Shown here: positions 1 through 7,450 of the stretch, piece after piece
Layout of the letters: every line of letters begins with the position of its first letter
Numbering within the stretch: position 1 is the stretch's first letter
Assembly (NCBI GenBank): GCA_900469615.1
Contig: UBYA01000008.1
Coordinates: 62,001 to 126,000 of the forward strand
DNA from: Hyphomicrobiales bacterium
Lineage (GTDB): Bacteria; Pseudomonadota; Alphaproteobacteria; Rhizobiales; Rhizobiaceae
Length of the DNA stretch: 64,000 nucleotides
Direction: 5' to 3'
The notes under the pieces: generated by a model
Seen by the model: only the letters and a program-made list of their open reading frames with translations
The model's database searches: none
Told to the model about the DNA's origin: nothing
Made by a program: the position numbers and the translations under genes

Positions 1-463
1 GCCCCATCGCCAGTGCGCGCGCGATGGCGACACGCTGTTGCTGGCCGCCGGAAAGCTCGTCGGGATAGTTCGCTTCCTTGCCCGTCAGACCGACTTTTGC
101 CAGCAATTCGCGCGCCACGCGGTCGGCCTCTTCGGGTGCGACCTTCTTGACCTTGCGCGGCCCGATCGTGATATTTTCCAATATCGTCAGATGCTTGAAG
201 AGATTGAACTGCTGGAACACCATCCCCACATGCTGGCGCAGCTTGTGGATATTGGTCTTCGGATCGGTCAGCATCATTCCGGCAATCTCGATATCGCCGC
301 TTGTTGGCGTCTCCAGTCCGTTCAGGCAGCGCAGGAAGGTGCTTTTACCGCTTCCCGATGGCCCGATGACGACGACGACCTCGTTGTTTTCCACATGCGT
401 GGTGATGCCTTTCAGGATCTCGTGTTGCCCGAAGGATTTGTGAAGCTCTTTAACGCTTATCAA
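1..463 (-). CDS. Amino-acid ABC transporter ATP-binding protein (partial)
   Basis: This is the ATPase of a polar amino-acid ABC importer of the GlnQ/HisP type; it acts on the inner face of the cytoplasmic membrane. I translated the minus strand directly: it reads LISVKELHKSFG, then the Walker A motif GPSGSGKS, the Q-loop MVFQQFNLF and the signature LSGGQQQRVAIARAL before the window edge cuts it after about 154 codons. Walker B and the switch His lie outside. The start is TTG at 463, chosen because GAGGAGG stands 7 nt upstream and family members begin MISV at this point. It overlaps the permease stop by 14 bp, so the two are translationally coupled. Confidence 0.93.
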   Translation of the reverse strand, partial: MISVKELHKSFGQHEILKGITTHVENNEVVVVIGPSGSGKSTFLRCLNGLETPTSGDIEIAGMMLTDPKTNIHKLRQHVGMVFQQFNLFKHLTILENITIGPRKVKKVAPEEADRVARELLAKVGLTGKEANYPDELSGGQQQRVAIARALAMG

Positions 464-1127
464 CTTGAAGCCTCCTCTCAATGTACGACGAGAACTTCGA
501 CAGGGAGAAAATCATCACGAAATAAAGTGCCGCGACGAAGCCCCAGATTGTGAAGGACGCGAAGGTTTCGGAGATCACGATCTCGCCTTTGTAGACCAGT
601 TCGGCAATGCCGACCGGCGCCAGCAGCGAGGTATCCTTGATGGTCTGTGCCGCCTGGTTCACCAATGGCGGGATCATCCGCTTGAAGGCCTGCGGCAGAA
701 CGATATAGCGCATCGTCTGGAAGCCGGTCATCGCGATGCTTGCTGCCGCTTCCTTCTGCCCCCGGTCGACGCCGAGAATGCCGGCGCGGACGATCTCGGT
801 GACGTAGGCGCCTTCGTTCAGGCTGAGGGTGAAGGCGGCTGCGAGAATCGGATAGGTCAGCTGCCCGAACCAGGCATTGACCGGCAGGATTGCCGGCAGC
901 CCCAGCACGATGAAGAAGAGCTGGACCAGCAGCGGTGTCGACCGGAAAATCTCGACATAGGCTGTAGCGATCCACCTTAGCGGTGCGACCTTCGAAAGAC
1001 GCATGAGCGCCGCCACCAGGCCGATGACGACCATCAGGATGATAGCGACGAGCGAGTATTCGATGGTCAGGAGCAAGCCGCTCAAGATGACAGGTAGATT
1101 TTGCCAAATGGCGTCCATGAATCGCAT
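450..1127 (-). CDS. Polar amino-acid ABC transporter permease
   Basis: The 225-aa integral membrane permease belongs to the HisM/GlnP type. It has several hydrophobic segments and the conserved EAA loop around residues 125-155 (GQKEAAASIAMTGFQ..VLPQAF), which docks on the ATPase. It lies between the binding-protein gene upstream and the ATPase gene downstream, in the usual order. ATG at 1127 is given, but the ATG nine bases inside (MDAIW) is equally plausible. The substrate cannot be read from sequence; the family takes glutamate, glutamine, aspartate, arginine or related compounds. Confidence 0.92.
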   Translation of the reverse strand: MRFMDAIWQNLPVILSGLLLTIEYSLVAIILMVVIGLVAALMRLSKVAPLRWIATAYVEIFRSTPLLVQLFFIVLGLPAILPVNAWFGQLTYPILAAAFTLSLNEGAYVTEIVRAGILGVDRGQKEAAASIAMTGFQTMRYIVLPQAFKRMIPPLVNQAAQTIKDTSLLAPVGIAELVYKGEIVISETFASFTIWGFVAALYFVMIFSLSKFSSYIERRLQVDKR

Positions 1128-1160
1128 CCTGTTTCTTTGTTTTATCGAGGATGAGCAAGG

Positions 1161-1187
1161 CGCGCGGCACCCAGTTTATGCCGCGCG
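1161..1187 (-). promoter_or_regulatory. Intercistronic hairpin between binding-protein and permease genes
   Basis: A 9-bp perfect inverted repeat (cgcgcggca/tgccgcgcg, 9-nt loop) lies in the 127-bp gap between the binding-protein gene and the permease gene. No T-tract follows on the minus strand. It is more likely an mRNA-stabilising or attenuating hairpin that keeps binding protein in excess over membrane subunits, a common arrangement in such operons, than a full terminator. Confidence 0.45.
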
Positions 1188-1254
1188 GCCTATGGATCAA
1201 TCCCAGGACTTTCGGGAGGTTGAAATATCGTCGGCCCTATCGCGCCGGCGGATC

Positions 1255-2067
1255 TTATTCCGAAAGCGCGACTTTCGCCGGGTCGAGGGCCTCATTGACC
1301 TCGCCGCTGGTATCGCCGCCAAAATATTTTACGAAAAGCTGGTGGTACTCGCCGCTCTTCCGGATCTTGTCCAGCCCGTCATTGATCTTGTTGACGAGCT
1401 CGGGCTTCGTCTTGCTGAGGGCGATACCGTAATATTCGCCGGTCAGCAGCGGTCCGACCGTCTTTACATCGTCGTGCTTGGCCTTGAAGTCGATGTTGAC
1501 GGGATTGTCGAAGATGACAGCGTCCGCGCCGCCGGTTTCCAGCGCCTGATAGGCTGCATCGATGTTCTGGAACTGCTTGATGTAATCGGACGAGAAGCCG
1601 TGGCCGGTCAGGTAGTCGACCGAGGACGTCGCCTTCTTGGTTGCGACGACATGGCCCTTGAGATCGTCGAAGCTGTTGATGTTCGAATCCTTCTTCACCA
1701 GAACCGACAGGCCGGACTTATAGTAGGCATTGCTGAAGTTGGCGTTCTGCAACCGGCTGGCCTTGATGGTGATACCCGCGACGGCAGCATCGATGGAGCC
1801 GGCCTGCAGGCTCGGAATGAGGCCGTTGAACGGCAATGTCTTCAACGTGACCGTCATGTTCTCGGCCTTGGCGATCGCATTGATCATGTCAATGTCGAAT
1901 CCCGTAACCGTGCCGTCCTTTTCGCTTTCAAAAGGCGGAAAGGTCGTATCGGCACCGACCACGATGCTCGTCGCATCTTGAGCGGCGGCGGTGGAGGCGG
2001 TGCAAACGATGGTTGCAAGACCGGAAGCCAGTGCGGCGACCAATGCGATGGATGTTTTGTTTTTCAA
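1255..2067 (-). CDS. Amino-acid ABC transporter substrate-binding protein
   Basis: The 270-aa periplasmic binding protein is of the SBP_bac_3 family. An N-terminal signal peptide of about 29 residues ends STAAAQ-DA. The mature protein opens with the typical VGADTTFPPFE and later has GFDIDMINAIAK. It would deliver an amino acid to the permease and ATPase encoded downstream. The start is TTG at 2067, preceded by AAGGAGAG; no better in-frame ATG precedes the signal peptide. The operon has two TTG starts (here and in the ATPase). Confidence 0.93.
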   Translation of the reverse strand: MKNKTSIALVAALASGLATIVCTASTAAAQDATSIVVGADTTFPPFESEKDGTVTGFDIDMINAIAKAENMTVTLKTLPFNGLIPSLQAGSIDAAVAGITIKASRLQNANFSNAYYKSGLSVLVKKDSNINSFDDLKGHVVATKKATSSVDYLTGHGFSSDYIKQFQNIDAAYQALETGGADAVIFDNPVNIDFKAKHDDVKTVGPLLTGEYYGIALSKTKPELVNKINDGLDKIRKSGEYHQLFVKYFGGDTSGEVNEALDPAKVALSE

Positions 2068-2652
2068 GGGGGCTCTCCTTCTGGCGGGAGATCATACGCC
2101 TGGGCGACCGCAACGATTTTCACGGCGCGTAAGCTTATTTGTAAGCATCTCCCAACTAATATATTTAACGACATCGTTGATGGGTCAAGGGTCGATCGGA
2201 AACAAATTTGGCGATGCCGCGCCGCTTCCGGCCGGGCTTGGCAGCAGGAATTCGCTTTTTGAATGAAACCAGTGTCGCAATGCGAGCGCTGGAGTCTGAA
2301 GCCTATCGTGGAAAAGTCTGAGAGACCTTTCTGGCGGCGCAAGACTATTGAAGCTGCGCCCGAATTGCGCGACCGCATCGAACGATCCTGATCGCCGACA
2401 GCGACGTGGATTGAGTTACGCGCGTTGTTCGAATCCATAATGGAGAGCGGCGAGAAACAGCGACCTCGCTGCATCAGGGACTATGTCCGCAACTGCCTTG
2501 CAGCGCCGAATGCAGATGTTAGTACCGCTGTCGATCGGCCGCGGCCGAAAAGCTTTGATGAAATTGCCCCGGCAACTGGTTGAAGCCTGCAAAGGCAGCA
2601 GGCGGCCCTCGCAGGCCGCCCGCCGGCATTGTCTCGTGATGAAGCTCTGGCT
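2068..2652. other. Intergenic region, ABC operon promoter side
   Basis: No convincing gene is visible in these 585 bases. The AT-rich stretch around 2126-2180 probably carries the minus-strand promoter of the ABC operon. A 7-bp inverted repeat at 2601-2620 (ggcggcc/ggccgcc) lies just past the stop of the lipoprotein gene and may end its transcript, but it lacks a T-run. The open frames here are overlapping and compositionally poor. Confidence 0.5.
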
Positions 2653-3060
2653 TCAGCCCGCCTTTTCCGGCGGCGCCAGAAGTTCGGCGCAGTAGGAGGG
2701 GCCGCTGACGCCCGGCTGGTCGCCGAGGATACGGACCGAGCGGATTTCGTAGCTCTGGTTGGTGACGATGTCGGCCTTGCAACTGAGGGAGCGCTTGCCG
2801 GTCTTCTTGCCGTCCTTGTTGACGACGGTGACGTTCTTGTAGCCGCCGCGCCAGGTGTAGACGCGGTTGCCGCTTTCGTCGCGGTCGGCGATCGGCGGGC
2901 CGTAGGCTGCGAAGAAGCGGCCTGCGGACTGGCCCTGCCAGCGATCCTGAACGGGGTTCTTAGCAAGCAGCGGCAGGGCTGCTGTCGTTGTCGTCGTCGT
3001 GGTGCTGCAACCGGCCAGCGCCAGCAACAGTCCAGCCGCGGTGATCATGCGGATATTCAT
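2653..3060 (-). CDS. Small hypothetical lipoprotein
   Basis: The protein has 135 residues with a lipoprotein signal: MNIRMITAAGLL followed by the lipobox LALAGC, so Cys18 would be lipidated. A run of seven threonines follows at once, encoded by repeated ACN codons. The rest contains GRFFAAYGPP, VYTWRGGY and two later cysteines. I recognise the general type of small rhizobial envelope lipoprotein, but no function. It is monocistronic and lies next to the tRNA-Pro gene used by the prophage. Confidence 0.8.
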   Translation of the reverse strand: MNIRMITAAGLLLALAGCSTTTTTTTAALPLLAKNPVQDRWQGQSAGRFFAAYGPPIADRDESGNRVYTWRGGYKNVTVVNKDGKKTGKRSLSCKADIVTNQSYEIRSVRILGDQPGVSGPSYCAELLAPPEKAG

Positions 3061-3365
3061 CGTGTCGTCCTTGAGCTTCTGTCACGCATACGGTCGCGGA
3101 AAAGCCGCGCTGTCCCACGACGTTTCCACCTGTCCCGCCTAGGGCTTTAACGCCAAAGCCGGCAAAAGAAAATTCCCATCCGCGTGTACAAGCGGGATTT
3201 TACTTAATCTGTTGCGTCTTTTGCACGCCGACATTTTCAGCCTCTGTTTCCTGCCGATTTTCTGGGCAGATGCGGCTGTAATCTTTTCGTCAAAAATCCG
3301 ATGCTTTTTTTGAATTTGGTGCTTGTGCATCAAAAATGGCTGGTCTATAGAACCCGCGCTGGTCA

Positions 3366-3442
3366 CGGAGTGTAGCGCAGTCTGGTAGCGCACCACGTTC
3401 GGGACGTGGGGGTCGAGTGTTCGAATCACTCCACTCCGACCA
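3366..3442 (+). tRNA. tRNA-Pro (anticodon CGG)
   Basis: The cloverleaf folds fully: acceptor CGGAGTG/CACTCCG, anticodon stem CCACG/CGTGG around loop TTCGGGA (anticodon CGG, reads CCG), T arm with GTTCGAATC, and an encoded CCA at 3440-3442. The 3' half from 3396 onward is identical to the second att copy at 53189. The prophage therefore integrated in this gene, and the left junction preserves a complete tRNA. Confidence 0.97.
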
Positions 3443-3449
3443 GCTGAAA
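3396..3449 (+). repeat. attL core: 54-bp direct repeat in tRNA-Pro
   Basis: The 54 bases from the anticodon loop through the CCA end and seven bases beyond are identical to 53189-53242. The repeat lies 100 bp from the tyrosine recombinase gene. These are the expected marks of an integrase attachment core. Confidence 0.96.
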
Positions 3450-3549
3450 GCCTTTACTATCAAGGCATTAATCCCGAACTCAAATTTCCCCGCGAAAGCC
3501 ATTTTCAAATTATCGGACCGATTGCGGACCGATTGAAGTTTCGGACCGT

Positions 3550-4665
3550 TTAGAACGCGTTCGCTGCCTGCTGCTGGAAATCCGGATGCGCATGAGCATA
3601 AGTGCGCTCAAACTCCTCTGCTGTCATCCCCAGCGACGCTGCGGCCTGCTCTATCTCGACGCCAGCTTGAGCAAGCCAGGTCGCTCTTGTATGCCGCAAA
3701 ATATGCGGTGTTACGTCATCGCCGACGCATGCAAGGGAGCGGATCGATCGGAACGCCTTATGGGGCTTCGTGAGTTTTTTCCCGCCATAATGCACGGCAT
3801 AACGAAGCGCCACTTCTCGGCCCTGTTCATCCACCACGGTATCGGCCTTTTTCCAGTAGACCAGAAATCGCAGCAGGCGAGGCGGGATCTTGACTGGCGT
3901 CCGCCGCTTGTTGTGCGCCACGCGTTCACCGTCAGCTCTGCGATAAATTACGCCGCGCTCGAGATCTATGTGACCTCCGGTGGTGTTGGGCATCCATTGC
4001 AGGTTCAGGATCGCCGAAAGCCGCGTGCCGGTATACAGGCCGACCATGAGCAGGCGCGTGAGGTGCGGATATCGCCAGCCGGTCCTTTTCCATGCGATGG
4101 GTTCACGCGAAGCTATGTCGCAAGAGATCGGCACCCAGCCGAGCGAGACGAGCAGAAGCTTTGCGATCTCCCTGCGGGTAAGCCAGGCCTGCCGTGGCAT
4201 GCCCTTCTTGGGCAGAGTGATCTTCGGAACCATGTCGAGCGTGTGTTCGGCGTGGTAGTGATTGATGGCTGCGCGAAGTGTTTCCAGGTCGCGGCGCGCA
4301 CCTCCCAGATTGCCACGATCAGAGGCGTAGTCGCGGCAAGCTTGCCCCTTGATCTCGGTCAGGAACATTTCACCGAAAAAATCGCCGATGCGTTCCAGCA
4401 TGGCGATTGTCTCTCGCGGCCGGGCTGTGTCGGGTGCCTTTTCCCTGGAGTAGACTAAGACGACATCGTCTATCGTGACTTCGGCCGACCGACTGCTCCG
4501 CTTCGGGCGGTATTGGCTGCTGATGTAGTCGGCAAGCTTTCCTTGAGCTTCCTCAACTGCATCTTCGCGGCAATCCGTGGGGATACGCTTGCTTCCGTCC
4601 TTGATGAACCAGGTGCCGGTATCTGGTCTGAGCCAGAGCCGGGCTGGTCGTTTCTTTTGAGGCAT
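3550..4665 (-). CDS. int: Tyrosine recombinase (phage integrase)
   Basis: This 371-aa site-specific recombinase would catalyse integration at, and excision from, the tRNA-Pro site 100 bp away. The C-terminal catalytic domain shows Arg215 (YTGTRLSAI), His321-x-x-Arg324 (HILRHTRATW) and the likely nucleophile Tyr356 (ERTYAHAHPD). The N-terminal 150 residues hold the core-binding region. The gene ends a long minus-strand operon and its 5' end overlaps the putative excisionase gene by nearly 200 bp. Its start at 4665 (MPQKKRPARL) is followed by an arm-binding-like basic segment. Confidence 0.96.
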   Translation of the reverse strand: MPQKKRPARLWLRPDTGTWFIKDGSKRIPTDCREDAVEEAQGKLADYISSQYRPKRSSRSAEVTIDDVVLVYSREKAPDTARPRETIAMLERIGDFFGEMFLTEIKGQACRDYASDRGNLGGARRDLETLRAAINHYHAEHTLDMVPKITLPKKGMPRQAWLTRREIAKLLLVSLGWVPISCDIASREPIAWKRTGWRYPHLTRLLMVGLYTGTRLSAILNLQWMPNTTGGHIDLERGVIYRRADGERVAHNKRRTPVKIPPRLLRFLVYWKKADTVVDEQGREVALRYAVHYGGKKLTKPHKAFRSIRSLACVGDDVTPHILRHTRATWLAQAGVEIEQAAASLGMTAEEFERTYAHAHPDFQQQAANAF

Positions 4666-4850
4666 TTTTCTAACATCCTTTTGATTCCGTTCTTAGTGAC
4701 GAAATCCTTGTTGGCAATTTGGATAATCTCCAAATTGCCTTTCCCATGCTCCGTGCGGAGGCTGGATTTCGTCAGCTCGCCACGAAACAGCAGCTTTGCG
4801 GCTTTCGCAAGCGGTATCGGATCGTCCGGCCCATAGTCGTCAACACTCAT
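4470..4850 (-). CDS. Small HTH-like protein, possible excisionase
   Basis: The 126-aa protein opens MSVDDYGPDDPIPLAKAAKLL and carries a MerR/AlpA-like DNA-binding region (residues about 10-60, ending FVTKNGIKRMLEKC). Small proteins of this kind beside integrases often act as recombination directionality factors, which is the basis for the call. ATG at 4850 overlaps the previous stop (TAATG). The last third overlaps the integrase gene in another frame; this long overlap is unusual, so the C-terminal part may be partly spurious. Confidence 0.6.
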   Translation of the reverse strand: MSVDDYGPDDPIPLAKAAKLLFRGELTKSSLRTEHGKGNLEIIQIANKDFVTKNGIKRMLEKCLKRNDQPGSGSDQIPAPGSSRTEASVSPRIAAKMQLRKLKESLPTTSAANTARSGAVGRPKSR

Positions 4851-5374
4851 TATCCGCGCCTCCAGCGATTGAAAGCTTTCGTCAAATCGTCCCACCGTGC
4901 CGCCGCGGCGGGATCTTCATCCAGCTCCGCCATGGACTGGATCGCAAGAAGCGAGCGCACCTTGACCTTAACCCGTTCGGTGTCGGCCGCGTCGGGCATA
5001 TCGTGGCATTCGATCAGATAGCGCCGGAACGCTTGATCCTTCTGGCACTTGATGGCGCAGAGGTTGGCGCGGGTCAGCTGGCGCCGTTCTTCTTGTTGCT
5101 GAAGGCGGCTCGAAAGTTCCTGGCGTGCCCTCGCGCAGCGATCGAGGAGATCGACGAGGAAGCGCTGCTGCGCAACGGAGTGGACGGGGAAGTTCTGCAG
5201 GGCGATGTCGATACTCGGGAGCAGGATGGCGATCGGCGCGATTTCACCGTCCATCGGGTCGGCCGCGCAGAGGCGCAGCTCGTTTCCATCGGCCTGGATC
5301 GTCAGGTCCGGGCCGATGGCTGCCAACTCGTGGCGAATGCGCTTCAGGCGCTGGATTTCTTCCTCCGTCGCCAT
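4850..5374 (-). CDS. Hypothetical phage early protein
   Basis: The 174-aa protein starts MATEEEIQRLKRIRHELA and has a coiled-coil-prone, Gln/Arg-rich middle (residues about 85-115, SSRLQQQEERRQL) and an acidic C-terminal third. I do not recognise a family. The start at 5374 overlaps the upstream stop (ATGA) and the stop overlaps the downstream start, so it is an integral member of the left-arm operon. Confidence 0.7.
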   Translation of the reverse strand: MATEEEIQRLKRIRHELAAIGPDLTIQADGNELRLCAADPMDGEIAPIAILLPSIDIALQNFPVHSVAQQRFLVDLLDRCARARQELSSRLQQQEERRQLTRANLCAIKCQKDQAFRRYLIECHDMPDAADTERVKVKVRSLLAIQSMAELDEDPAAAARWDDLTKAFNRWRRG

Positions 5375-5832
5375 CAGCGATTCTCCACGCGACGTGCGTC
5401 GCGGCGCATATACCAGCGGCGCGGCTGCGCCGGCGCATTGGTCCACTCGACCGCGCCAAGACCGACAGAGAAGCGCTCGCCCTGGAACTCGACGATGTCG
5501 TCATTGGCGAGGCGGGTTTCGACTTGGTCCCATTGTTCATAGCCGGATGAGGAGGCGTGAAGCTTTCCACTCCTGTCCCGCCAGAACGTTTTGAATGGGC
5601 GTATGGTGTATGGTCGATGATAGAAAACGACCGTCTTGATGTAGCAGCAGTAGGGTTGGGCTCGGCTCGGCCCCGGAGCTTTCGTCAGGATCGGTTCCCA
5701 GATCACGAGCCGAAACGGCTTCGGGCATTCGACGATGCAATCGTCGAGGTTCGGCAAGCTCGTTGAATATTGGATCGTGTGCGGCTTGAGACCATGGGTG
5801 TGGCCCGGCCGGAGGTGTGGATCGAGCGTCAT
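5374..5832 (-). CDS. Hypothetical phage protein, aromatic- and proline-rich
   Basis: The 152-aa protein begins MTLDPHLRPGHTHGL. It contains DCIVECPKPFRLVIWEPI, a tyrosine-rich stretch (CCYIKTVVFYHRPY) and a basic tail. The pattern resembles a compact single-domain protein, but I cannot name a family. ATG at 5832 overlaps the preceding stop by four bases. Confidence 0.65.
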   Translation of the reverse strand: MTLDPHLRPGHTHGLKPHTIQYSTSLPNLDDCIVECPKPFRLVIWEPILTKAPGPSRAQPYCCYIKTVVFYHRPYTIRPFKTFWRDRSGKLHASSSGYEQWDQVETRLANDDIVEFQGERFSVGLGAVEWTNAPAQPRRWYMRRDARRVENR

Positions 5833-6287
5833 GGGTCGACCTTCGGCAGGCTGCCTATAACAAGCGTGATCTCCTTCGGCAAACCTTGCATGAACTCGAT
5901 AGAGCATGATGGGTCGATGCGTGCGCCATTTGGTAGGGCGGCTGCGCAGTCGGATATAACCTGACGCAACTTGGCGACATCCTCGAGATATTTCGCAACG
6001 CTCGCCTTCAGCTTCTCACATTCAGCACGAAGTGATCGCATTTCGGCGTAGGGATCGATTTCGGCCCTTTCCTTGATGACCGTATCCCAGCTCCACATGT
6101 CCATTTCGGACACGAGCTCTTTGAGGTATTCGAAGTCGTTGGTGCTCCCGAAGTAGACGCGGTCACCTTCGTCATCCGCATGGTCGACGACATCCTGGAG
6201 GTGACAACGGAAGCGCTCCAGCAGCTTTCCGCGCGCAATGGACTTCGCTTTGAAAGCCGCTGCCTGAGCTGCGGAGAGTTCCGTCAT
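5829..6287 (-). CDS. Hypothetical phage protein with coiled coil
   Basis: The protein has 152 residues. Residues about 80-115 (RSLRAECEKLKASVAKYLEDV) look coiled-coil, and the C-terminus (LPKEITLVIGSLPKVDP) is compact. The start MTELSAAQ at 6287 is chosen over an ATG 54 bases upstream because GAGGATACTGAG precedes it and it abuts the upstream stop. Function unknown. Confidence 0.65.
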   Translation of the reverse strand: MTELSAAQAAAFKAKSIARGKLLERFRCHLQDVVDHADDEGDRVYFGSTNDFEYLKELVSEMDMWSWDTVIKERAEIDPYAEMRSLRAECEKLKASVAKYLEDVAKLRQVISDCAAALPNGARIDPSCSIEFMQGLPKEITLVIGSLPKVDP

Positions 6288-6288
6288 C

Positions 6289-6909
6289 TCAGTATCCTCG
6301 CCCTGGATTGTCGCAATATCCGTCGCGATCATAGTGTTCATGAAAGCGCCACCAGCCTGCGCGAGCGGCGTTCACAACCGGTAGAAGCTTGCCTTCGAAA
6401 TATTCGAGTTGGCCCGGGATTTCCTTTTCCATCGGGATCTCAGTCTTCGACGCGGTAGCATCAGCATCAGCATCAGCGACGGCGGCGTGTGAAGGATCAA
6501 CAGTGGCGTAGAGCGCGATTGAGAAATGCTCGCTGTCGCTCTCGCCGGGAACGTTCTCAAGAGTCCACGTATCTTCGGGAAGGGTGCGGCACCCGTTCAG
6601 ATAACCATAGGGTCCGTAAAGTGTCGTCTCCCGGGTCGCGGATGGAGTGGCGATGATCAATCCGTCGCGCTGGTGGATCATCATTGCCAGGTTGGCAACG
6701 TCTACCGGATCGCCCTTGGCGACGTGATTGATAAGCAACCGGGAAAGATGTTCGATAGAGCAATCGTCCGGATCGTCCCATCCGCCAAATCCCTCTTCCC
6801 GCTTCTTGGCGAGCTTTGCCTTCATTGCGGCCGTGAGGCGGCCCACCATCGCCATCGCGAAGCGATCGACAGCGATGTCATCAGTATGCGGGGCGTCTTT
6901 CTCGCTCAC
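6289..6909 (-). CDS. Hypothetical phage protein
   Basis: The 206-aa protein uses a GTG start (VSEKDAPHTDD) that overlaps the upstream TGA as GTGA and has GAGAGGAAAG upstream. The N-terminal half is helical (AMVGRLTAAMKAKLAKKREEGFGG), the middle has a GPYGYLNG loop, and a short Asp-Ala repeat (DADADAT) lies near residue 160. No family recognised. The C-terminal WRFHEHYDRDGYCDNPGRGY is conserved-looking. Confidence 0.65.
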   Translation of the reverse strand: MSEKDAPHTDDIAVDRFAMAMVGRLTAAMKAKLAKKREEGFGGWDDPDDCSIEHLSRLLINHVAKGDPVDVANLAMMIHQRDGLIIATPSATRETTLYGPYGYLNGCRTLPEDTWTLENVPGESDSEHFSIALYATVDPSHAAVADADADATASKTEIPMEKEIPGQLEYFEGKLLPVVNAARAGWWRFHEHYDRDGYCDNPGRGY

Positions 6910-7115
6910 AGCAGCTTTCCTCTCATTCTGGTTTGGGCGCAGTCCGGGCAATAATGCTGCCAGGTGCCGGCATGGCGCTGGACGCTCCAGCGATCGTTCC
7001 TGGCGCTCGTGACGGTGGCCTGGACATCGAAGGGCTCGATGATGCGGGTGAAGGTGGCGGGGCAGCTCTCGCAGCGGAGCGTCGCGCGGCCGCTGGCCTT
7101 GTCGACGGTCAGCAT
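6906..7115 (-). CDS. Small zinc-ribbon protein
   Basis: This 69-aa protein has two CxxC knuckles (CESC near residue 15 and CPDC near residue 57), the pattern of a single structural zinc ribbon. It could bind nucleic acid or another protein. ATG at 7115 overlaps the upstream gene by seven bases. Confidence 0.6.
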   Translation of the reverse strand: MLTVDKASGRATLRCESCPATFTRIIEPFDVQATVTSARNDRWSVQRHAGTWQHYCPDCAQTRMRGKLL

Positions 7116-7450
7116 CGGCCGGCGTCCTGAAGGGCGGCAACGTGCGAGGTGATGCGCGGCACGGAGATCCGCTGGAACATCGTGCCGCCATGCATGCCGG
7201 CGGCTACCTCCTTGGTGAAGATGACGCGGTCGGGCTTGATCTCGACTTGGCGACGGAGATGGGGTGGGCGATAGGCTGGAAGCGTTCCTGCATCGGGCGT
7301 GCTGCGCATGGCGATGAACAGGCCGGCCTTGCGCATGACATAACGGAGCGTATCTGGATGGCAGCCGTACATTGTGGCGATCTCGATGCGGCCCATTCCG
7401 GCGTCGATATGTTGTTTCAGGACGCGGATGTCCGGAAGCTTTCTGGTCAT
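7109..7450 (-). CDS. HTH-containing phage protein
   Basis: The protein has 113 residues. An HTH of resolvase/homeodomain-like appearance lies at residues about 8-40 (VLKQHIDAGMGRIEIATMYG..PDTLRYVMRK), and the basic C-terminal half has no recognised domain. The start at 7450 is fixed by AGGAG seven bases upstream and an ATGA overlap with the DUF5131 gene. It is probably a small early regulator. Confidence 0.62.
   Translation of the reverse strand: MTRKLPDIRVLKQHIDAGMGRIEIATMYGCHPDTLRYVMRKAGLFIAMRSTPDAGTLPAYRPPHLRRQVEIKPDRVIFTKEVAAGMHGGTMFQRISVPRITSHVAALQDAGRC

Noticed and set aside
1003..2262. 419-codon plus-strand frame over the ABC binding-protein gene
   Set aside because: The binding protein with signal peptide on the minus strand explains the region; the plus frame has no ribosome-binding site or family pattern.
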